This document shows positions 49,490-59,328 of a stretch of DNA of 64,000 nucleotides, piece by piece. A program made the position numbers and the translations under genes. The notes under the pieces were generated by a model, which searched no databases, was not told where the DNA came from, and worked only from the letters and a program-made list of their open reading frames with translations. The stretch is taken from assembly GCA_963780815.1 (NCBI GenBank), contig CAWADG010000004.1, positions 372,001-436,000 of the forward strand. The letters run 5' to 3'. Every line of letters begins with the position of its first letter. Position 1 is the first letter of the stretch. This stretch comes from VRUE01 sp963780815 (GTDB lineage: Bacteria > Actinomycetota > Thermoleophilia > Solirubrobacterales > 70-9).

Positions 49490-51883
49490 TCAATGCCGGC
49501 GGGGGGTCGCCGGCTTCCAGGCGAGGCGCAGGTTGACGGTGTCGTCCGGCGGGTGCGAGCCGACCCGGGGCTTCGTCGAGCCGACGACGAGCCGGCTCCC
49601 GGCGGTCTTCTTTCGCTTCGGCCGCCGCACCTTTCCCAGTTTGCAGTCCGCGTCCTTGAGGGCGCTCTTGGCGCGGCGGAATGGCCTGCCGCGCAGCCTG
49701 GGGACCCGGCACACGTGGGTCCGCTCGACGTATTCGACCGAGTTCGAGCAGCCGGAGACGTTGCCGGCGGTGTCGATGGCCCTCGCGGAGAAGTGGCTCG
49801 TGGAGTCGTCGGAAACTGTCATCTCGATGCCGGACGAGGACAATTCGGCGGCGGAGCCCACGCCGGCCGCCTGTCCCGAGCACGACGCCGTGTCGAAGAT
49901 CTGGACGGTCGAGAATTCCTCGGCGCTTCCCAGAATCCGCGGGTGGTTGTAGTTGGAACGTGAGGGCGGGGTCGTGCCGCTGAGCGACGGAGCGGCGGGC
50001 GGCATGTGGTCGAAGACGTCCACTGCCTGCGAGACGTTGAGACGACCCCCCGTAGTCGTCCTCTGGTCGAGTTCGTGGTTGCGGTCGACGCTGTTGAGGA
50101 GGGCTTCGCGAACTTCAGTCACCGATGCGGAGGGCTGCATCGAGAGGAGCAGCGCCGCGGCACCGCTGACATAGGCCGCCGCACTCGAGGTCCCCTCGAG
50201 GAAGCCGTAGCCCGAACTCTGGCCCAGCGGCTCGGCGCAGGTCACCGATACTTCGTCGAGCAGGACGCCGCTTAAGGGCAGGGGGGATCCCCCTGTGGTG
50301 AAGCGAAGGCGGAACTGGACTTGCCCGCCCGTCTCGAATGCGCTCGAGAGTACGAACGACCGGTGCTCGAAGCCCGGTTCAACGGTATAGCTCGGTTTTA
50401 TCGTTTCGAGGGGGGCGCCGTCGAACAAAAATTCGACCTGGTAGGAGTCGCCTGAGGACAGATCCACCCGACCGTACTGGTTGAACTTGCAGCCGGCGTT
50501 GGGCGGGATCGAGAACGCGGGAGAGGTGCTCTCGCGGGTCGTATTGGGCGACGGTGAGCCGATCCTGTCGGTGATGCCGTAGGAGGCGAACGGCGCCTCG
50601 TTCATCAGTTCGAAGCCTCCGTTCGGGCCGGTCGCGGCCCAGCTCGACGCGAAGCTGGGCCCGAAGCCGTCTTCGAACCGGGCGGGAAACGGGTAGGTGC
50701 TGAGGATGTCGGTTCCAGGCGCGCCGAGGTCGACCGATTCCCTGCCCCAATCCGAGAAGGGGGCGAGGGCGTCGTTCTGGTCGGTGGCCGCCACGCAGAT
50801 GACGTTGTCGACCGCCGCCGGGACGGGCGGAGAGGCCTGGCTCTGAGGCGTGAAATCGCAGGGATAGTGGGCCCCTCGGTTCGGTTCGCCGATCGTCGGG
50901 GCGAGGCCGCTGTCGTTGTCGCTGCGGTCGTTGCCCGCCGCGGTCACGAACAGCGTCTTGGTGGCGGCTGCCATCGCGTTGACCAGGGCCTGGCTCGCGC
51001 CGGTGCCGCTGAATGACATGTTTACGATGCGGACGCCCTTGGCGGCGGCGTAGTTGACGGCGGCGACCTCGGCCGAGGTAAGGCAGCGGTTGTCTTCGCT
51101 GCCCGGGAACCGCGAGCAGACGCGGAGCGGCATCAGCCTCACGTTCTGGGCGACGCCGGTGACGCCGACCCCGTTGTTGCCGGCGGCGCCGATCGTGCCG
51201 GCGGTGTGGACGCCATGGCCGCCGGTGATCAGGTCGTCGTCGGTCGGGTCCCCGTCGACGCTGGGCACCTGGCCGTTGGGACCGATGAAGTCGGCCCCGT
51301 GGACGTCGTCGACGATGCCATCGTGGTCGTCGTCGATTCCATTTCCGGGGATCTCACCGGGGTTCGTCCAAGTCACGGGCGCCAGATCCGGGTGTTCGAA
51401 CCGGTAGCCGCTGTCAAGGTCCGCGACGACGACCGAGGGGTCTCCGGCGGTGCGCAGCCAGGCGCCCGGCGCGTTGACGTCAGCTCCGGGGGTAGCTGTC
51501 TGCCAGTGAACACCCGCCCCCGTGTTCAGCAGTCCCCAGAGCTGTCCGAAGAGTGGGTCGTTGGGGATCGAGGTCGTGTCGTTGACGCTGTCGGGTTCGG
51601 CGAGGACGACGGCGGGCTCTGATGCGAGCTCGTGGGCAACGGTGGTGGTCGTCTCTCCGGGGACCGTTTCGACCAGCTGAAAGCTGCGGTTGCCGAGGTC
51701 GGCCTCGAAGCGGACGCCGGCGCGACGGCGCACGACCCCACGTTCCCTGTGAGAAGTTCCCGGTTCCCATTGGACGATGACCCGGCCCTTCGCGAAGGCC
51801 GTCCCAGGGATGCACAGGGCAGCCAGCGTCAACGCCAAGAGCAGCTGCGTGCGGACCGTTCGGGCGCTCGTGAATCGGCCCAA
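49490..51883 (-). CDS. Secreted S8 subtilase with inserted domain and PASTA-like C-terminus
   Basis: The 797-residue product has a signal peptide (LLLALTLAALCIPGTAFA), a propeptide-like segment, and the catalytic triad D157 (VVADLDSG), H223 (GGHGVHTAG) and S566 (GTSSAAA), with oxyanion N318 (TAAGND). About 155 residues (400-555) are inserted between the GAPGTDI strand and the catalytic Ser; they look like a beta-sandwich, lectin- or CUB-like domain. The serine loop reads GTSSAAAYVSG instead of GTSMA-P-VAG. The last 70 residues (CRVPRLRGRPFRRAKSAL; DCKLGKVRR) resemble a PASTA domain, which would bind peptidoglycan or peptides. It is the last gene of the exported-protein operon. Confidence 0.9.
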   Translation of the reverse strand: MGRFTSARTVRTQLLLALTLAALCIPGTAFAKGRVIVQWEPGTSHRERGVVRRRAGVRFEADLGNRSFQLVETVPGETTTTVAHELASEPAVVLAEPDSVNDTTSIPNDPLFGQLWGLLNTGAGVHWQTATPGADVNAPGAWLRTAGDPSVVVADLDSGYRFEHPDLAPVTWTNPGEIPGNGIDDDHDGIVDDVHGADFIGPNGQVPSVDGDPTDDDLITGGHGVHTAGTIGAAGNNGVGVTGVAQNVRLMPLRVCSRFPGSEDNRCLTSAEVAAVNYAAAKGVRIVNMSFSGTGASQALVNAMAAATKTLFVTAAGNDRSDNDSGLAPTIGEPNRGAHYPCDFTPQSQASPPVPAAVDNVICVAATDQNDALAPFSDWGRESVDLGAPGTDILSTYPFPARFEDGFGPSFASSWAATGPNGGFELMNEAPFASYGITDRIGSPSPNTTRESTSPAFSIPPNAGCKFNQYGRVDLSSGDSYQVEFLFDGAPLETIKPSYTVEPGFEHRSFVLSSAFETGGQVQFRLRFTTGGSPLPLSGVLLDEVSVTCAEPLGQSSGYGFLEGTSSAAAYVSGAAALLLSMQPSASVTEVREALLNSVDRNHELDQRTTTGGRLNVSQAVDVFDHMPPAAPSLSGTTPPSRSNYNHPRILGSAEEFSTVQIFDTASCSGQAAGVGSAAELSSSGIEMTVSDDSTSHFSARAIDTAGNVSGCSNSVEYVERTHVCRVPRLRGRPFRRAKSALKDADCKLGKVRRPKRKKTAGSRLVVGSTKPRVGSHPPDDTVNLRLAWKPATPRRH

Positions 51884-51893
51884 CTCCTCGTTC

Positions 51894-52568
51894 CTATCCT
51901 TCGCCGAGGGTTGCGGCCGAGGGCGCGAGGACCGAGCTCGTGATCGATCCGACTCGCCAGCCCCCTCGATCGTTTGTCATCGGATAGGCGAAGAGGCGGG
52001 CACCGGGAGCGTGGAACACGACGAATCCGTCGTTGCCGTTCACCCGAACCCTGAGGACCTTTCCAGATAGCTGGAGCGCAGCCACATGAGAGGCGTTGGC
52101 GGCGAGAATATGTGGGAGGAGTTCCTGGCAGGTCGGGTGATGACCACCGCCTCCCGTCGCCACCAGTTCATCGAACTGTTGCTTAAGTGAACTCGAGACG
52201 AGTGAGCACGCCTTGTCGTAATTCCGGTGGGCGATGGCGGCGAGATACCCCTGCTCGGCGGCCAGCACGGCGGCTGATTCGGAGCCGCCGGCTTCCGACC
52301 CGAATTCTTCGACTTCCGATTCGCCTCCCTTGAAGTGGTGGGCCGGCGGAGAGTGTTGCTGGCCGCCAGAGCCCTTCGCTGGAGATTCTCCAGCCTGCTT
52401 CGAATCACCGGCCGTGGCTGCTGTCGATTCGGCCGGCGGCGGTTCAGTCGCGGTGGTCGAGCTCGAGTTGGAGCCGCCACCGCAGCCGGTGGCGGCGACG
52501 GCGGAACACCCCAGTACCAGGAACGAGAGCGCCGCAACCCGAACGCGGCGGTGTTGCAGGCGCTCCAT
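51894..52568 (-). CDS. Lipoprotein of unknown function
   Basis: The 224-residue product has a lipoprotein signal ending VAATGC, a Ser/Thr/Gly-rich linker (SNSSSTTATEPPPAESTAAT) and a C-terminal domain of about 130 residues with helices and strands (ACSLVSSSLKQQFDELVA; VLRVRVNGNDGFVVFHAPG). The domain resembles small NTF2/DUF4878-like folds. ATG 52568 directly follows the stop of the preceding gene (TGA then ATG). Its stop is 10 nt before the subtilase start. Confidence 0.82.
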   Translation of the reverse strand: MERLQHRRVRVAALSFLVLGCSAVAATGCGGGSNSSSTTATEPPPAESTAATAGDSKQAGESPAKGSGGQQHSPPAHHFKGGESEVEEFGSEAGGSESAAVLAAEQGYLAAIAHRNYDKACSLVSSSLKQQFDELVATGGGGHHPTCQELLPHILAANASHVAALQLSGKVLRVRVNGNDGFVVFHAPGARLFAYPMTNDRGGWRVGSITSSVLAPSAATLGEG

Positions 52569-53363
52569 TCAGCCCTTCGCCCGGCAGCTCCGGTTCAAAG
52601 TCGATTCGACGGTTGTGCCGGCGAACACGAATTCGGCTTTGGCGAAGGCGAAGGTCGCGCCCGGGAAGCCCTTGGGCGCCGGGCAGGACGCGGTCAGGTA
52701 ATGGTGCGTCTGACCCTTGTACCGGAAGGTGCGATTGAGCTTCAGCCTGATACCGGTGATCGAGCCCCAGTTCGCCTTCACTTTTGGAAGGTAGGCGACC
52801 AGGGTCGTCGCGTATCTGCCGTTGGAGTGCCGGACGACGAACGGAAGCACGAAAGAAGTCGGCAGGGGCTTCTGGCCATAGATGTGGGCGAAGATCACCG
52901 GGTGCCCGAGCACGTCCCCATTGAAGGCATAGATCTTGCCTTCAGATGGGAACGGCGATTGTTCGGGCAGGATCACGTTTGCCGAGAAGTAGCCCGTCCC
53001 CACCATCGATGATTTGCAGGCTCTGAGTGCCTCGGCGTTGGTCGACGGCTGGATTTCGTTGAGGTGGCACTGCGGTAGGCCCTGGTAGTCGATATGCCCG
53101 TTGCGGTTTATCGCCAGGGAGATCCGCAGCAGTTCCGGCGGTTCCTTTTCTTCGATCGTCGCGATGTGGGTCGAGACCGAGACGGTGACGGGCGCCTCAT
53201 GGCTGCGGGGAAGGGCCTTCGGCTTGATCTGGCCGTCGAAGGTGAGACGCATGATCCCCTTCTGACTGACCTCGGCCTGGGCAACGGTGACCGCCAGGGC
53301 CGTCAGGGCCAGGGCCGCCACCAATAGCAGTGCCTTGGACTTCCTCGTGGTCGTGCGCATCAC
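52569..53363 (-). CDS. Secreted protein, paralogue of the one at 13394-14164
   Basis: The 264-residue product has a signal peptide (ALLLVAALALTALAVTVAQA). Its mature part aligns along its length with the 13394 protein: LTFDGQIKPKALPRSHEAPV, LPQCHLNEIQPSTNAEAL, GTGYFSANV, GKIYAFNGD, IYGQKPLPTSFVLPFVV, FRYKGQTHHYLTASCPAPKG and FAFAKAEFVF. The shared cysteines suggest a disulfide. Function is unknown. It is the fourth gene of the exported-protein operon. Confidence 0.85.
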   Translation of the reverse strand: MMRTTTRKSKALLLVAALALTALAVTVAQAEVSQKGIMRLTFDGQIKPKALPRSHEAPVTVSVSTHIATIEEKEPPELLRISLAINRNGHIDYQGLPQCHLNEIQPSTNAEALRACKSSMVGTGYFSANVILPEQSPFPSEGKIYAFNGDVLGHPVIFAHIYGQKPLPTSFVLPFVVRHSNGRYATTLVAYLPKVKANWGSITGIRLKLNRTFRYKGQTHHYLTASCPAPKGFPGATFAFAKAEFVFAGTTVESTLNRSCRAKG

Positions 53364-53384
53364 TTCTCTGTGTTCCTCGCGCGC

Positions 53385-55913
53385 CTAGTGCCTGCCACGG
53401 GAGAGTCGGACGACACGGTTCTTGTTGGCGGCGCTGGCGACGGCGGAAATGGGTTTGCCTTCGCTCTGGGCGATGACTTTCCCGCCAGCCTTGTTGAGGT
53501 GTACGACGAGCACCTTCTTCTGGCCTCCGAAGAAGTCGAAGGGAGTTTCGCCGACCTTGACCAGGATAAAGCGAATCCCCTGTTTGATCCTCGCGCGCAG
53601 CACGAGTGTGCCTTTGCACTCGGCGATCGCAACGCCCCGGCATTGGACTTCGATCGAGGCGTCGCGCCGTTTGAGCGGCGCTTTCGCCGGCAGGAATACC
53701 CGCCCGATCGGGCGCGGCCCGGTCGTGAAAGTCATGTCCGGCCCGTGGGTCGTGCCGCCGATGCTCGTGGCGCTGAATCGGTAGTGGTAGGTGGTCGCCG
53801 GTTGCAGGCCGGTGATGTTTTCCGCGACTTTGATTACTTCGGAGCCAACCGCTGTCGCGCTCGGCGTAGTCTTGCCGTAGGCGGTCGTCGGGCCGTATTC
53901 GAACTGATAGCGACCGAGGGACCCTTCCGGATTCACCGTCCCCGAGATGCGCGCCCTATCGGCGCCGACCAGGGTCGCTGCGCCGGTCGTGATCACCGGC
54001 GCTTTCGGCAGGGTCGCGAATTCCCGGTCGCCCCCGTATTCCGTCCCACCGGCGTTCACCGCCACCAGGCGATAGTGGTAGCCGCTGTTGGGGGACAGCC
54101 CTCCGACCAGGCCGCTGACCGGAACCGGCGACCCGCTCGCCCCCGGCAGCGAGGCGCAGGGCGCTTGGCCGCCGTAGCCGGGGCCGGGGCCGTATTCGAA
54201 GTAGCAGGCGGTCATCGGGTTGCCGAGCGGGTTGATGGTGCCTTCCAGCGTCGCCGTCGTTTGCAGGGCGCTGGCGCCGCCGGTGGCGGGGATCGCTTTG
54301 TCGATCAGGGTTTTGAAGGTCTGGTCAGGGCCTACGGTCGTGCCTCCTTCGTTGGTGGCGGTGACCCGATAGTGGTAGGTCGTCCCCGGAGCGAGCCCGA
54401 CCGCCTCCGCCCCGACACTGACCGGTCCTTCGCCGAATCCCGGATCGTTGCAGGGGACTTTCGTCCCGTACGCTTCGGTGAGGCCGTATTCGAACGTGCA
54501 GTTGAGCACCAGCGTGCCGTTGGGGTTGACGAGCGCCTTCATCGTCGCGTGTCGCGACGCTTCGACGATTGCCGGATCCGCCTGGATCGTGGGCGGAGGC
54601 GCAGGACTGAATCCGACAATCGCCGCATGCAGTTCTTCCAGGGGTTCCCCGAACGCACCTTTCCCTGCATTGGTGAAGATGAGATCGCCGACGTAGACGG
54701 TACCCGTCTTACCGTTGACGGCCATTTTCTGCGTCCCGAAAAAGTTGTAGAACGGAGCGGTGAACACAGTTTTGCCGAATTCGGTGAATTGAGTACCGTC
54801 CAATTCGAAACCCTTCACATGAGTGCCCTCACCGTCGTCGCCCAAGACCCACACCTCATCGGTGGCAGGGTTGACGGTGAATGAGCGCATGGCTCCGCTT
54901 GCGAGCTCAGTTGGGGCAATCGTGGTGTAATTGGTCGCGGGGCTGGCAGGGGTGGCATGGAACTCGATCACTCGTTCGCCGGCCGCGTCCCCCACGAACA
55001 GGTTGTCATTCGCGTCAAGTGCCACACCGATCGGGGCCGTGGTGAACGCACCTCCAGGACATGCGGAACAGGAGATGGTCTGCAGCAGGATCCCGGTCGG
55101 CGCGTACTCTTTCACCGACGGGGGAGCGTTGGTCCCATCGTTGATGGTTTCGATATGGGTTACCACTCCACCCGTGAGCCCGCTGCTGTTTGCGGTGATT
55201 TCCGGCACATCCGAGTACTGCAGCGAGCCGCCGAAGGTGACGATATAGGTCTGTCCGGCTCGGCTGACGGATATATCGCCCGAGCCGACGTTGGCCAGGT
55301 TTTCCAGTGCTTCGGCGACTTCGCCTTCACCCGCATTCCAGGCGATCGGAGCGGTTGTTTCCCCGTTGAAGATGAGTTCGTAGGTTCCACCCGTGCCTGA
55401 AACCGTGTACCTCTGTTGCTCGTTTATCGGGCCGATATCGGAAATGAAGACGTTGCCGGCTGAATCGGCGCCGATTATGCCCGTTCCGGCCGCCGTTGGA
55501 ATCGGTTTGCGTGCCGTTTCGAGTTCCTGGTTGTAGATCTCGACCCGGATGGGAGTCGGTGCCTTGGTCAGTGCGTAGATGTTGTGGTTGGTCGGATCGA
55601 TCGCCACCGATTGATAGTCACCTTCACCGAATATGTCCTCTGTTTCGGTCCCCGCGGCAAAGCGATGGATGTGCCCGGAGCCGAAGAAGAATCCGGCCGC
55701 AACCACATCCCCGGTTTCCTGATCCACGGCGAGGCCGGTCGGGGGGAAGAGGTTTTTCGGGAGGATCGTTTCGGTCTCCTGATAGACGCTGGTTGACGCC
55801 TGTGCACTCGACGCAGCGAGGCATGAGACCACTGCCAACCCGGCCACGACCCGGGTGAGACGCGAACCGATCGGACTCATCCTCGAGATGCTCGCCTGTG
55901 CGTGATCTCGCAT
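53385..55913 (-). CDS. Secreted NHL/FnIII-like surface protein
   Basis: The 842-residue product (832 if ATG 55880 is used) has a signal peptide (VVAGLAVVSCLAASSAQA), NHL-type propeller segments (GLAVDQETGDVVAAG; SVAIDPTNHNIYALT; GVALDANDNLFVGDAAGERV) with a beta-sandwich inserted at about 185-275, then three FnIII-like units of the kind YGPTTAYG...GLQPATTYHYRFSATS-GGTT. A basic C-terminal domain ends LSRGRH. Starts 3 nt after the preceding gene stops. No enzyme motif is present. Confidence 0.87.
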   Translation of the reverse strand: MRDHAQASISRMSPIGSRLTRVVAGLAVVSCLAASSAQASTSVYQETETILPKNLFPPTGLAVDQETGDVVAAGFFFGSGHIHRFAAGTETEDIFGEGDYQSVAIDPTNHNIYALTKAPTPIRVEIYNQELETARKPIPTAAGTGIIGADSAGNVFISDIGPINEQQRYTVSGTGGTYELIFNGETTAPIAWNAGEGEVAEALENLANVGSGDISVSRAGQTYIVTFGGSLQYSDVPEITANSSGLTGGVVTHIETINDGTNAPPSVKEYAPTGILLQTISCSACPGGAFTTAPIGVALDANDNLFVGDAAGERVIEFHATPASPATNYTTIAPTELASGAMRSFTVNPATDEVWVLGDDGEGTHVKGFELDGTQFTEFGKTVFTAPFYNFFGTQKMAVNGKTGTVYVGDLIFTNAGKGAFGEPLEELHAAIVGFSPAPPPTIQADPAIVEASRHATMKALVNPNGTLVLNCTFEYGLTEAYGTKVPCNDPGFGEGPVSVGAEAVGLAPGTTYHYRVTATNEGGTTVGPDQTFKTLIDKAIPATGGASALQTTATLEGTINPLGNPMTACYFEYGPGPGYGGQAPCASLPGASGSPVPVSGLVGGLSPNSGYHYRLVAVNAGGTEYGGDREFATLPKAPVITTGAATLVGADRARISGTVNPEGSLGRYQFEYGPTTAYGKTTPSATAVGSEVIKVAENITGLQPATTYHYRFSATSIGGTTHGPDMTFTTGPRPIGRVFLPAKAPLKRRDASIEVQCRGVAIAECKGTLVLRARIKQGIRFILVKVGETPFDFFGGQKKVLVVHLNKAGGKVIAQSEGKPISAVASAANKNRVVRLSRGRH

Positions 55914-55916
55914 CGA

Positions 55917-58900
55917 TCAGCCCGCCCTACTCGGCCGGTTGACGTGCCGATGCCCACGGCGATGATGCCTGTGTTTCTTCCGTGATACTTTCCCGCAGCT
56001 GTTCTTCATCAGCGGGGACTGGTCGGCGGTCAGGCCGTTCTGGCCGTCCATGAGGACGGTTGCCCGCGGCGTGAACCCGCAGAGACCTTTGGCGTTGACG
56101 AGCAGGCCTTTGCCGCCTCCCTGGAGCGTCAGTTGGAATTTGCTCACCGGCTGGTCCGGGATGCCTTCGAACGTCGTTCGAGTGCGCCCGTTGATTGAGT
56201 CGATCCGACCGACCACGTTGACGTCGACCTGCCCTTTGAGGTCCATTACGAGGTCTGGCAGTAGGTGGTTCGAGCTCCGCAGGATCACCGGGCCTTCGAC
56301 GGGCTGGTCGAGGAGCGGCGTCCAGGCTTTGGCGTAACCGTAGATCGATCCCTGCGGACATTCATCCTCGGCGTACTGGACGCGCGTACAGATCGTTCGG
56401 ATATGGCCCTGGTCGATAAAGGTGAAGCGTGGCAGGGTGACCTGGACTTTGCGCAGGTTTGCGTCGCCGGATTTATTCACAAGCGTCGTCGCTAGCGCCG
56501 GGTGGTCGCCGCGCGATGTGCCGCCTCGCAGCCGGAAGCTGAGCCTCGGCCGGAACGGAAGCGCCAAGCAGTTGGCCACCTGGAAGGACTCGGACAGATC
56601 CGACGCGGTGTCGTCCGCTGTCGTGTTAACGTCGCCGCCGGCTCCGGTGAGGTGCGCTCCGATTGTCTTCGGATCGCAGTTCGTCGGATTGAGGATGGTT
56701 TCCTGGCTGTCGATTTTCAGGCGGATGTCGCGGATTCGGACCGGGATGCCCTGGTATATCTGCGGGAACGGGTCGGTGGCCACCGTCACCGCCGTGGTCG
56801 CCCGGTCGACATGCACGGCCGAGCGCACGACGATGTTGCCCAGGTCATACGGCCCAGGCAGGATCGGGCTGATGACGACGATCGACAGCGGTGCCCCTTT
56901 GTACGGGCCCGCCAGATAAATCTTGCCGCCGATATAGGTGAGCGGCACACCAACTCCGGATCCCACTTCCGTGGTCCCGACCTGACTCGAGGCGGGACAT
57001 GACGGATGTTCTTTCTCTTCCGTACCGGTTCGCCGCGGGTCTGCCGCCGCTTCGATGGCTTCGTCGGAGCAGATGGTCTTGCCGGCGATCCGAGCGGTGA
57101 GGCCCGGCGGCAGCTGCGTGGTGATCTGGCTCAGCTCCTGGTCGTCATCACTGCGCTGCATCCGGAAGATGAAGGGTGTGTAGCTGCCCGCATTCGGATT
57201 GACAGTTCCTGCGGACATCTGCACGTCGAAGGGCCGGTTCGTCAGAGACTGCGGACAGGGCGAGCCGTCCGGCTTTTTCGTGATGTCATAGGAGCTGGTG
57301 ACGCGACGTGGGGTGTTCGGAGCGGCCCAGGAGTAGAAGTCCGCCGTGATGACCTTTTTGCCGCATGTACGCGGATTCGCCAGCGCCGAGCGTACACCGC
57401 CCTTGAAGGTGAGCTGCATGTCCGAGAGGGGGAACTGCGGTAGGTCGTCGAACGTCACCTTGATCTGGCCGGTGACGGGATCGAGGTCGATCTTGCCCGG
57501 GATCTTGATAAGCAGATCGCGTTCGGGTTCCTGGATCACGAAATACATCGAGAGAAAGTTGTGGTACGGGTTATCCCCCTTCTTCGCGATGTAGATGAAC
57601 CCGCGCATGGGTTCATCGCGCGGCAGGATCGGCGTGTGCAGCGTCAGCGTCCCATATTGCGAGTTGTCGGGGCAGGCGACCGGTTTGTTGGTGCCGAGCG
57701 CAAGCTCGGCTGATGTGCAGACGCCGAGGCCCTGTGCCGCCGATGTCGAGATCGTCATTCCTTCTGGGAAGGTCGTGACGACTTTCTTCATCGGTGGGGT
57801 GTCGATACCGTGCAGCTGACCGTTTTCCGGATAGAGAAGTTTCGGGTTTTCGACGCTCTGTTCGCGCTGTTCGACTTCGAGGTGAACGTCGAGGCCCGTG
57901 GGGGAGCCGGCAGCCCGGTCGGTCGGTTGCAGGTTGATGGCCGGATTGAAGCGGACCCTCTGGTCATCACAGCCCGTGACGTTGACGTCACCGCTGACGC
58001 CCGGAAGCGGAGTGGTGAAGTCACCGGGGTTGGCCCAGGAATCGGCGGTGAATATGAACGGCCCATTGTTGACGCCGCAATCCATCGGCAGGTTGAGCAG
58101 CGGGCGGTACGGCGGGGCAACATGGGCTCCGAAGATCGTTTCGTTTTCTTCTGCTTCTTCTTCTTCTTCCTGTTCCGTGGGATGGGGGTTCTTTTCTTTC
58201 GTCGGGAAGGCCCTCGCGAAATCGTGCACCGGATCTCCGGGAACACCCCAGATCGTCAGCTCGATACCACGGACTGGAATGATGTCCGTGATGTACGGCG
58301 AGGTCGAGCGCACGGCGTAGTCGTGCGCTGGATCGAGCGTCTGGTAGATGTGGCCGATGAAGAGGCCGCCTGCCTTGAAGCCGAAGTCGGCCGAGACTCC
58401 TTTGGGGGGAGTGAGGTTGTAGAGCGCAACCTGCGGCAGTTCCTGAATGGTGCCCCAGCCGCCTCCTCCGAAGCCGTCGGAGAACATCACCCGAAGTTCC
58501 CCGATCTGCGTCGCCGGATCGCACCCGGCCGCCTGGAGGCCTTCCTTGCTTTCACGCAGGAAGTCGGTGACCCGGCACTTCGGCACGGCCTCGGGGTTGC
58601 CGATCAGGCCGCGCGGGAGGATCGCCTGAATGGTCCGCACCCGATTGATCGGCTTCGTGTACGGAGTTTCTGCTTCTTCTTCTGGATTGAAGCTTTCTTT
58701 GCGGATTCCGAACATCTCGTTGAAATCGAAGTCGGTTCTGAGCTCGAAGGGATGCCCGCCCGCCTGTGTCTGAAGCGTCTGGCGTGGGCGATCCACCGAA
58801 TATGCGTTGCCGTTGACGCTCTCGGGGATGTAGCCGAAGCCGAGGGGGTCGTCGCCGATTTCAACCGGGTCGACGTCGGTCACGGTTTCGCTTCCGGCTC

Positions 58901-59300
58901 CTGACATGATCACCGTGTTGTCGTGCGTGCCGCTCGCGAGCGGATCGACTTCGACGAAGAATTGCAGGCGAGGGGTCCCCCTGAACGGTGTGAGCTGGAT
59001 GTTCCTGGTGCAGGTGAGTGTGGTCGCGGTGCCGCTCGCGGAGCAGGCCCAGCCTTCCAGCGAAAACGGTTCCTTGAATTTCACTCCCAGGGGAAGATGA
59101 TCGACGACTTTGATCGATCCGGTGTTGGGGGTCGTGCCCCGGTTCCGCACACTGACCGTGAAAAGCGCAGTCTCGCCGGGGTGCAGCTGCGTCGGTCCCC
59201 ATGTGAACTTGGCGTCCCACTGCACACTTGCGGATGCGGCGGCCGGCGCGAGCGACGCGGCGACGAGAACGATGAGGCCGATGAGGATCTTCTTCGTCAT
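55917..59300 (-). CDS. Giant secreted surface protein with DUF11-like N-domain
   Basis: ATG 59300 follows AAGGAG at good spacing and gives a signal peptide (ILIGLIVLVAASLAPAAASA). A CARDB/DUF11-like domain follows (LHPGETALFTVSVRNRGTTP). The next roughly 900 residues are long beta-rich modules with recurring PRGLIGNP, PLSDMQLTFKGG and PVSKFQLTLQGG patterns and regularly spaced cysteines. An acidic stretch EQEEEEEAEENE interrupts near residue 390. The C-terminus is SRKKHRHHRRGHRHVNR, a His/Lys/Arg tail like that of the upstream neighbour. About 1127 residues. It is probably a cell-surface or matrix component. Confidence 0.88.
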   Translation of the reverse strand: MTKKILIGLIVLVAASLAPAAASASVQWDAKFTWGPTQLHPGETALFTVSVRNRGTTPNTGSIKVVDHLPLGVKFKEPFSLEGWACSASGTATTLTCTRNIQLTPFRGTPRLQFFVEVDPLASGTHDNTVIMSGAGSETVTDVDPVEIGDDPLGFGYIPESVNGNAYSVDRPRQTLQTQAGGHPFELRTDFDFNEMFGIRKESFNPEEEAETPYTKPINRVRTIQAILPRGLIGNPEAVPKCRVTDFLRESKEGLQAAGCDPATQIGELRVMFSDGFGGGGWGTIQELPQVALYNLTPPKGVSADFGFKAGGLFIGHIYQTLDPAHDYAVRSTSPYITDIIPVRGIELTIWGVPGDPVHDFARAFPTKEKNPHPTEQEEEEEAEENETIFGAHVAPPYRPLLNLPMDCGVNNGPFIFTADSWANPGDFTTPLPGVSGDVNVTGCDDQRVRFNPAINLQPTDRAAGSPTGLDVHLEVEQREQSVENPKLLYPENGQLHGIDTPPMKKVVTTFPEGMTISTSAAQGLGVCTSAELALGTNKPVACPDNSQYGTLTLHTPILPRDEPMRGFIYIAKKGDNPYHNFLSMYFVIQEPERDLLIKIPGKIDLDPVTGQIKVTFDDLPQFPLSDMQLTFKGGVRSALANPRTCGKKVITADFYSWAAPNTPRRVTSSYDITKKPDGSPCPQSLTNRPFDVQMSAGTVNPNAGSYTPFIFRMQRSDDDQELSQITTQLPPGLTARIAGKTICSDEAIEAAADPRRTGTEEKEHPSCPASSQVGTTEVGSGVGVPLTYIGGKIYLAGPYKGAPLSIVVISPILPGPYDLGNIVVRSAVHVDRATTAVTVATDPFPQIYQGIPVRIRDIRLKIDSQETILNPTNCDPKTIGAHLTGAGGDVNTTADDTASDLSESFQVANCLALPFRPRLSFRLRGGTSRGDHPALATTLVNKSGDANLRKVQVTLPRFTFIDQGHIRTICTRVQYAEDECPQGSIYGYAKAWTPLLDQPVEGPVILRSSNHLLPDLVMDLKGQVDVNVVGRIDSINGRTRTTFEGIPDQPVSKFQLTLQGGGKGLLVNAKGLCGFTPRATVLMDGQNGLTADQSPLMKNSCGKVSRKKHRHHRRGHRHVNRPSRAG

Positions 59301-59328
59301 CTTCAGCTTCTCCTTGGTCCTCATCCGC

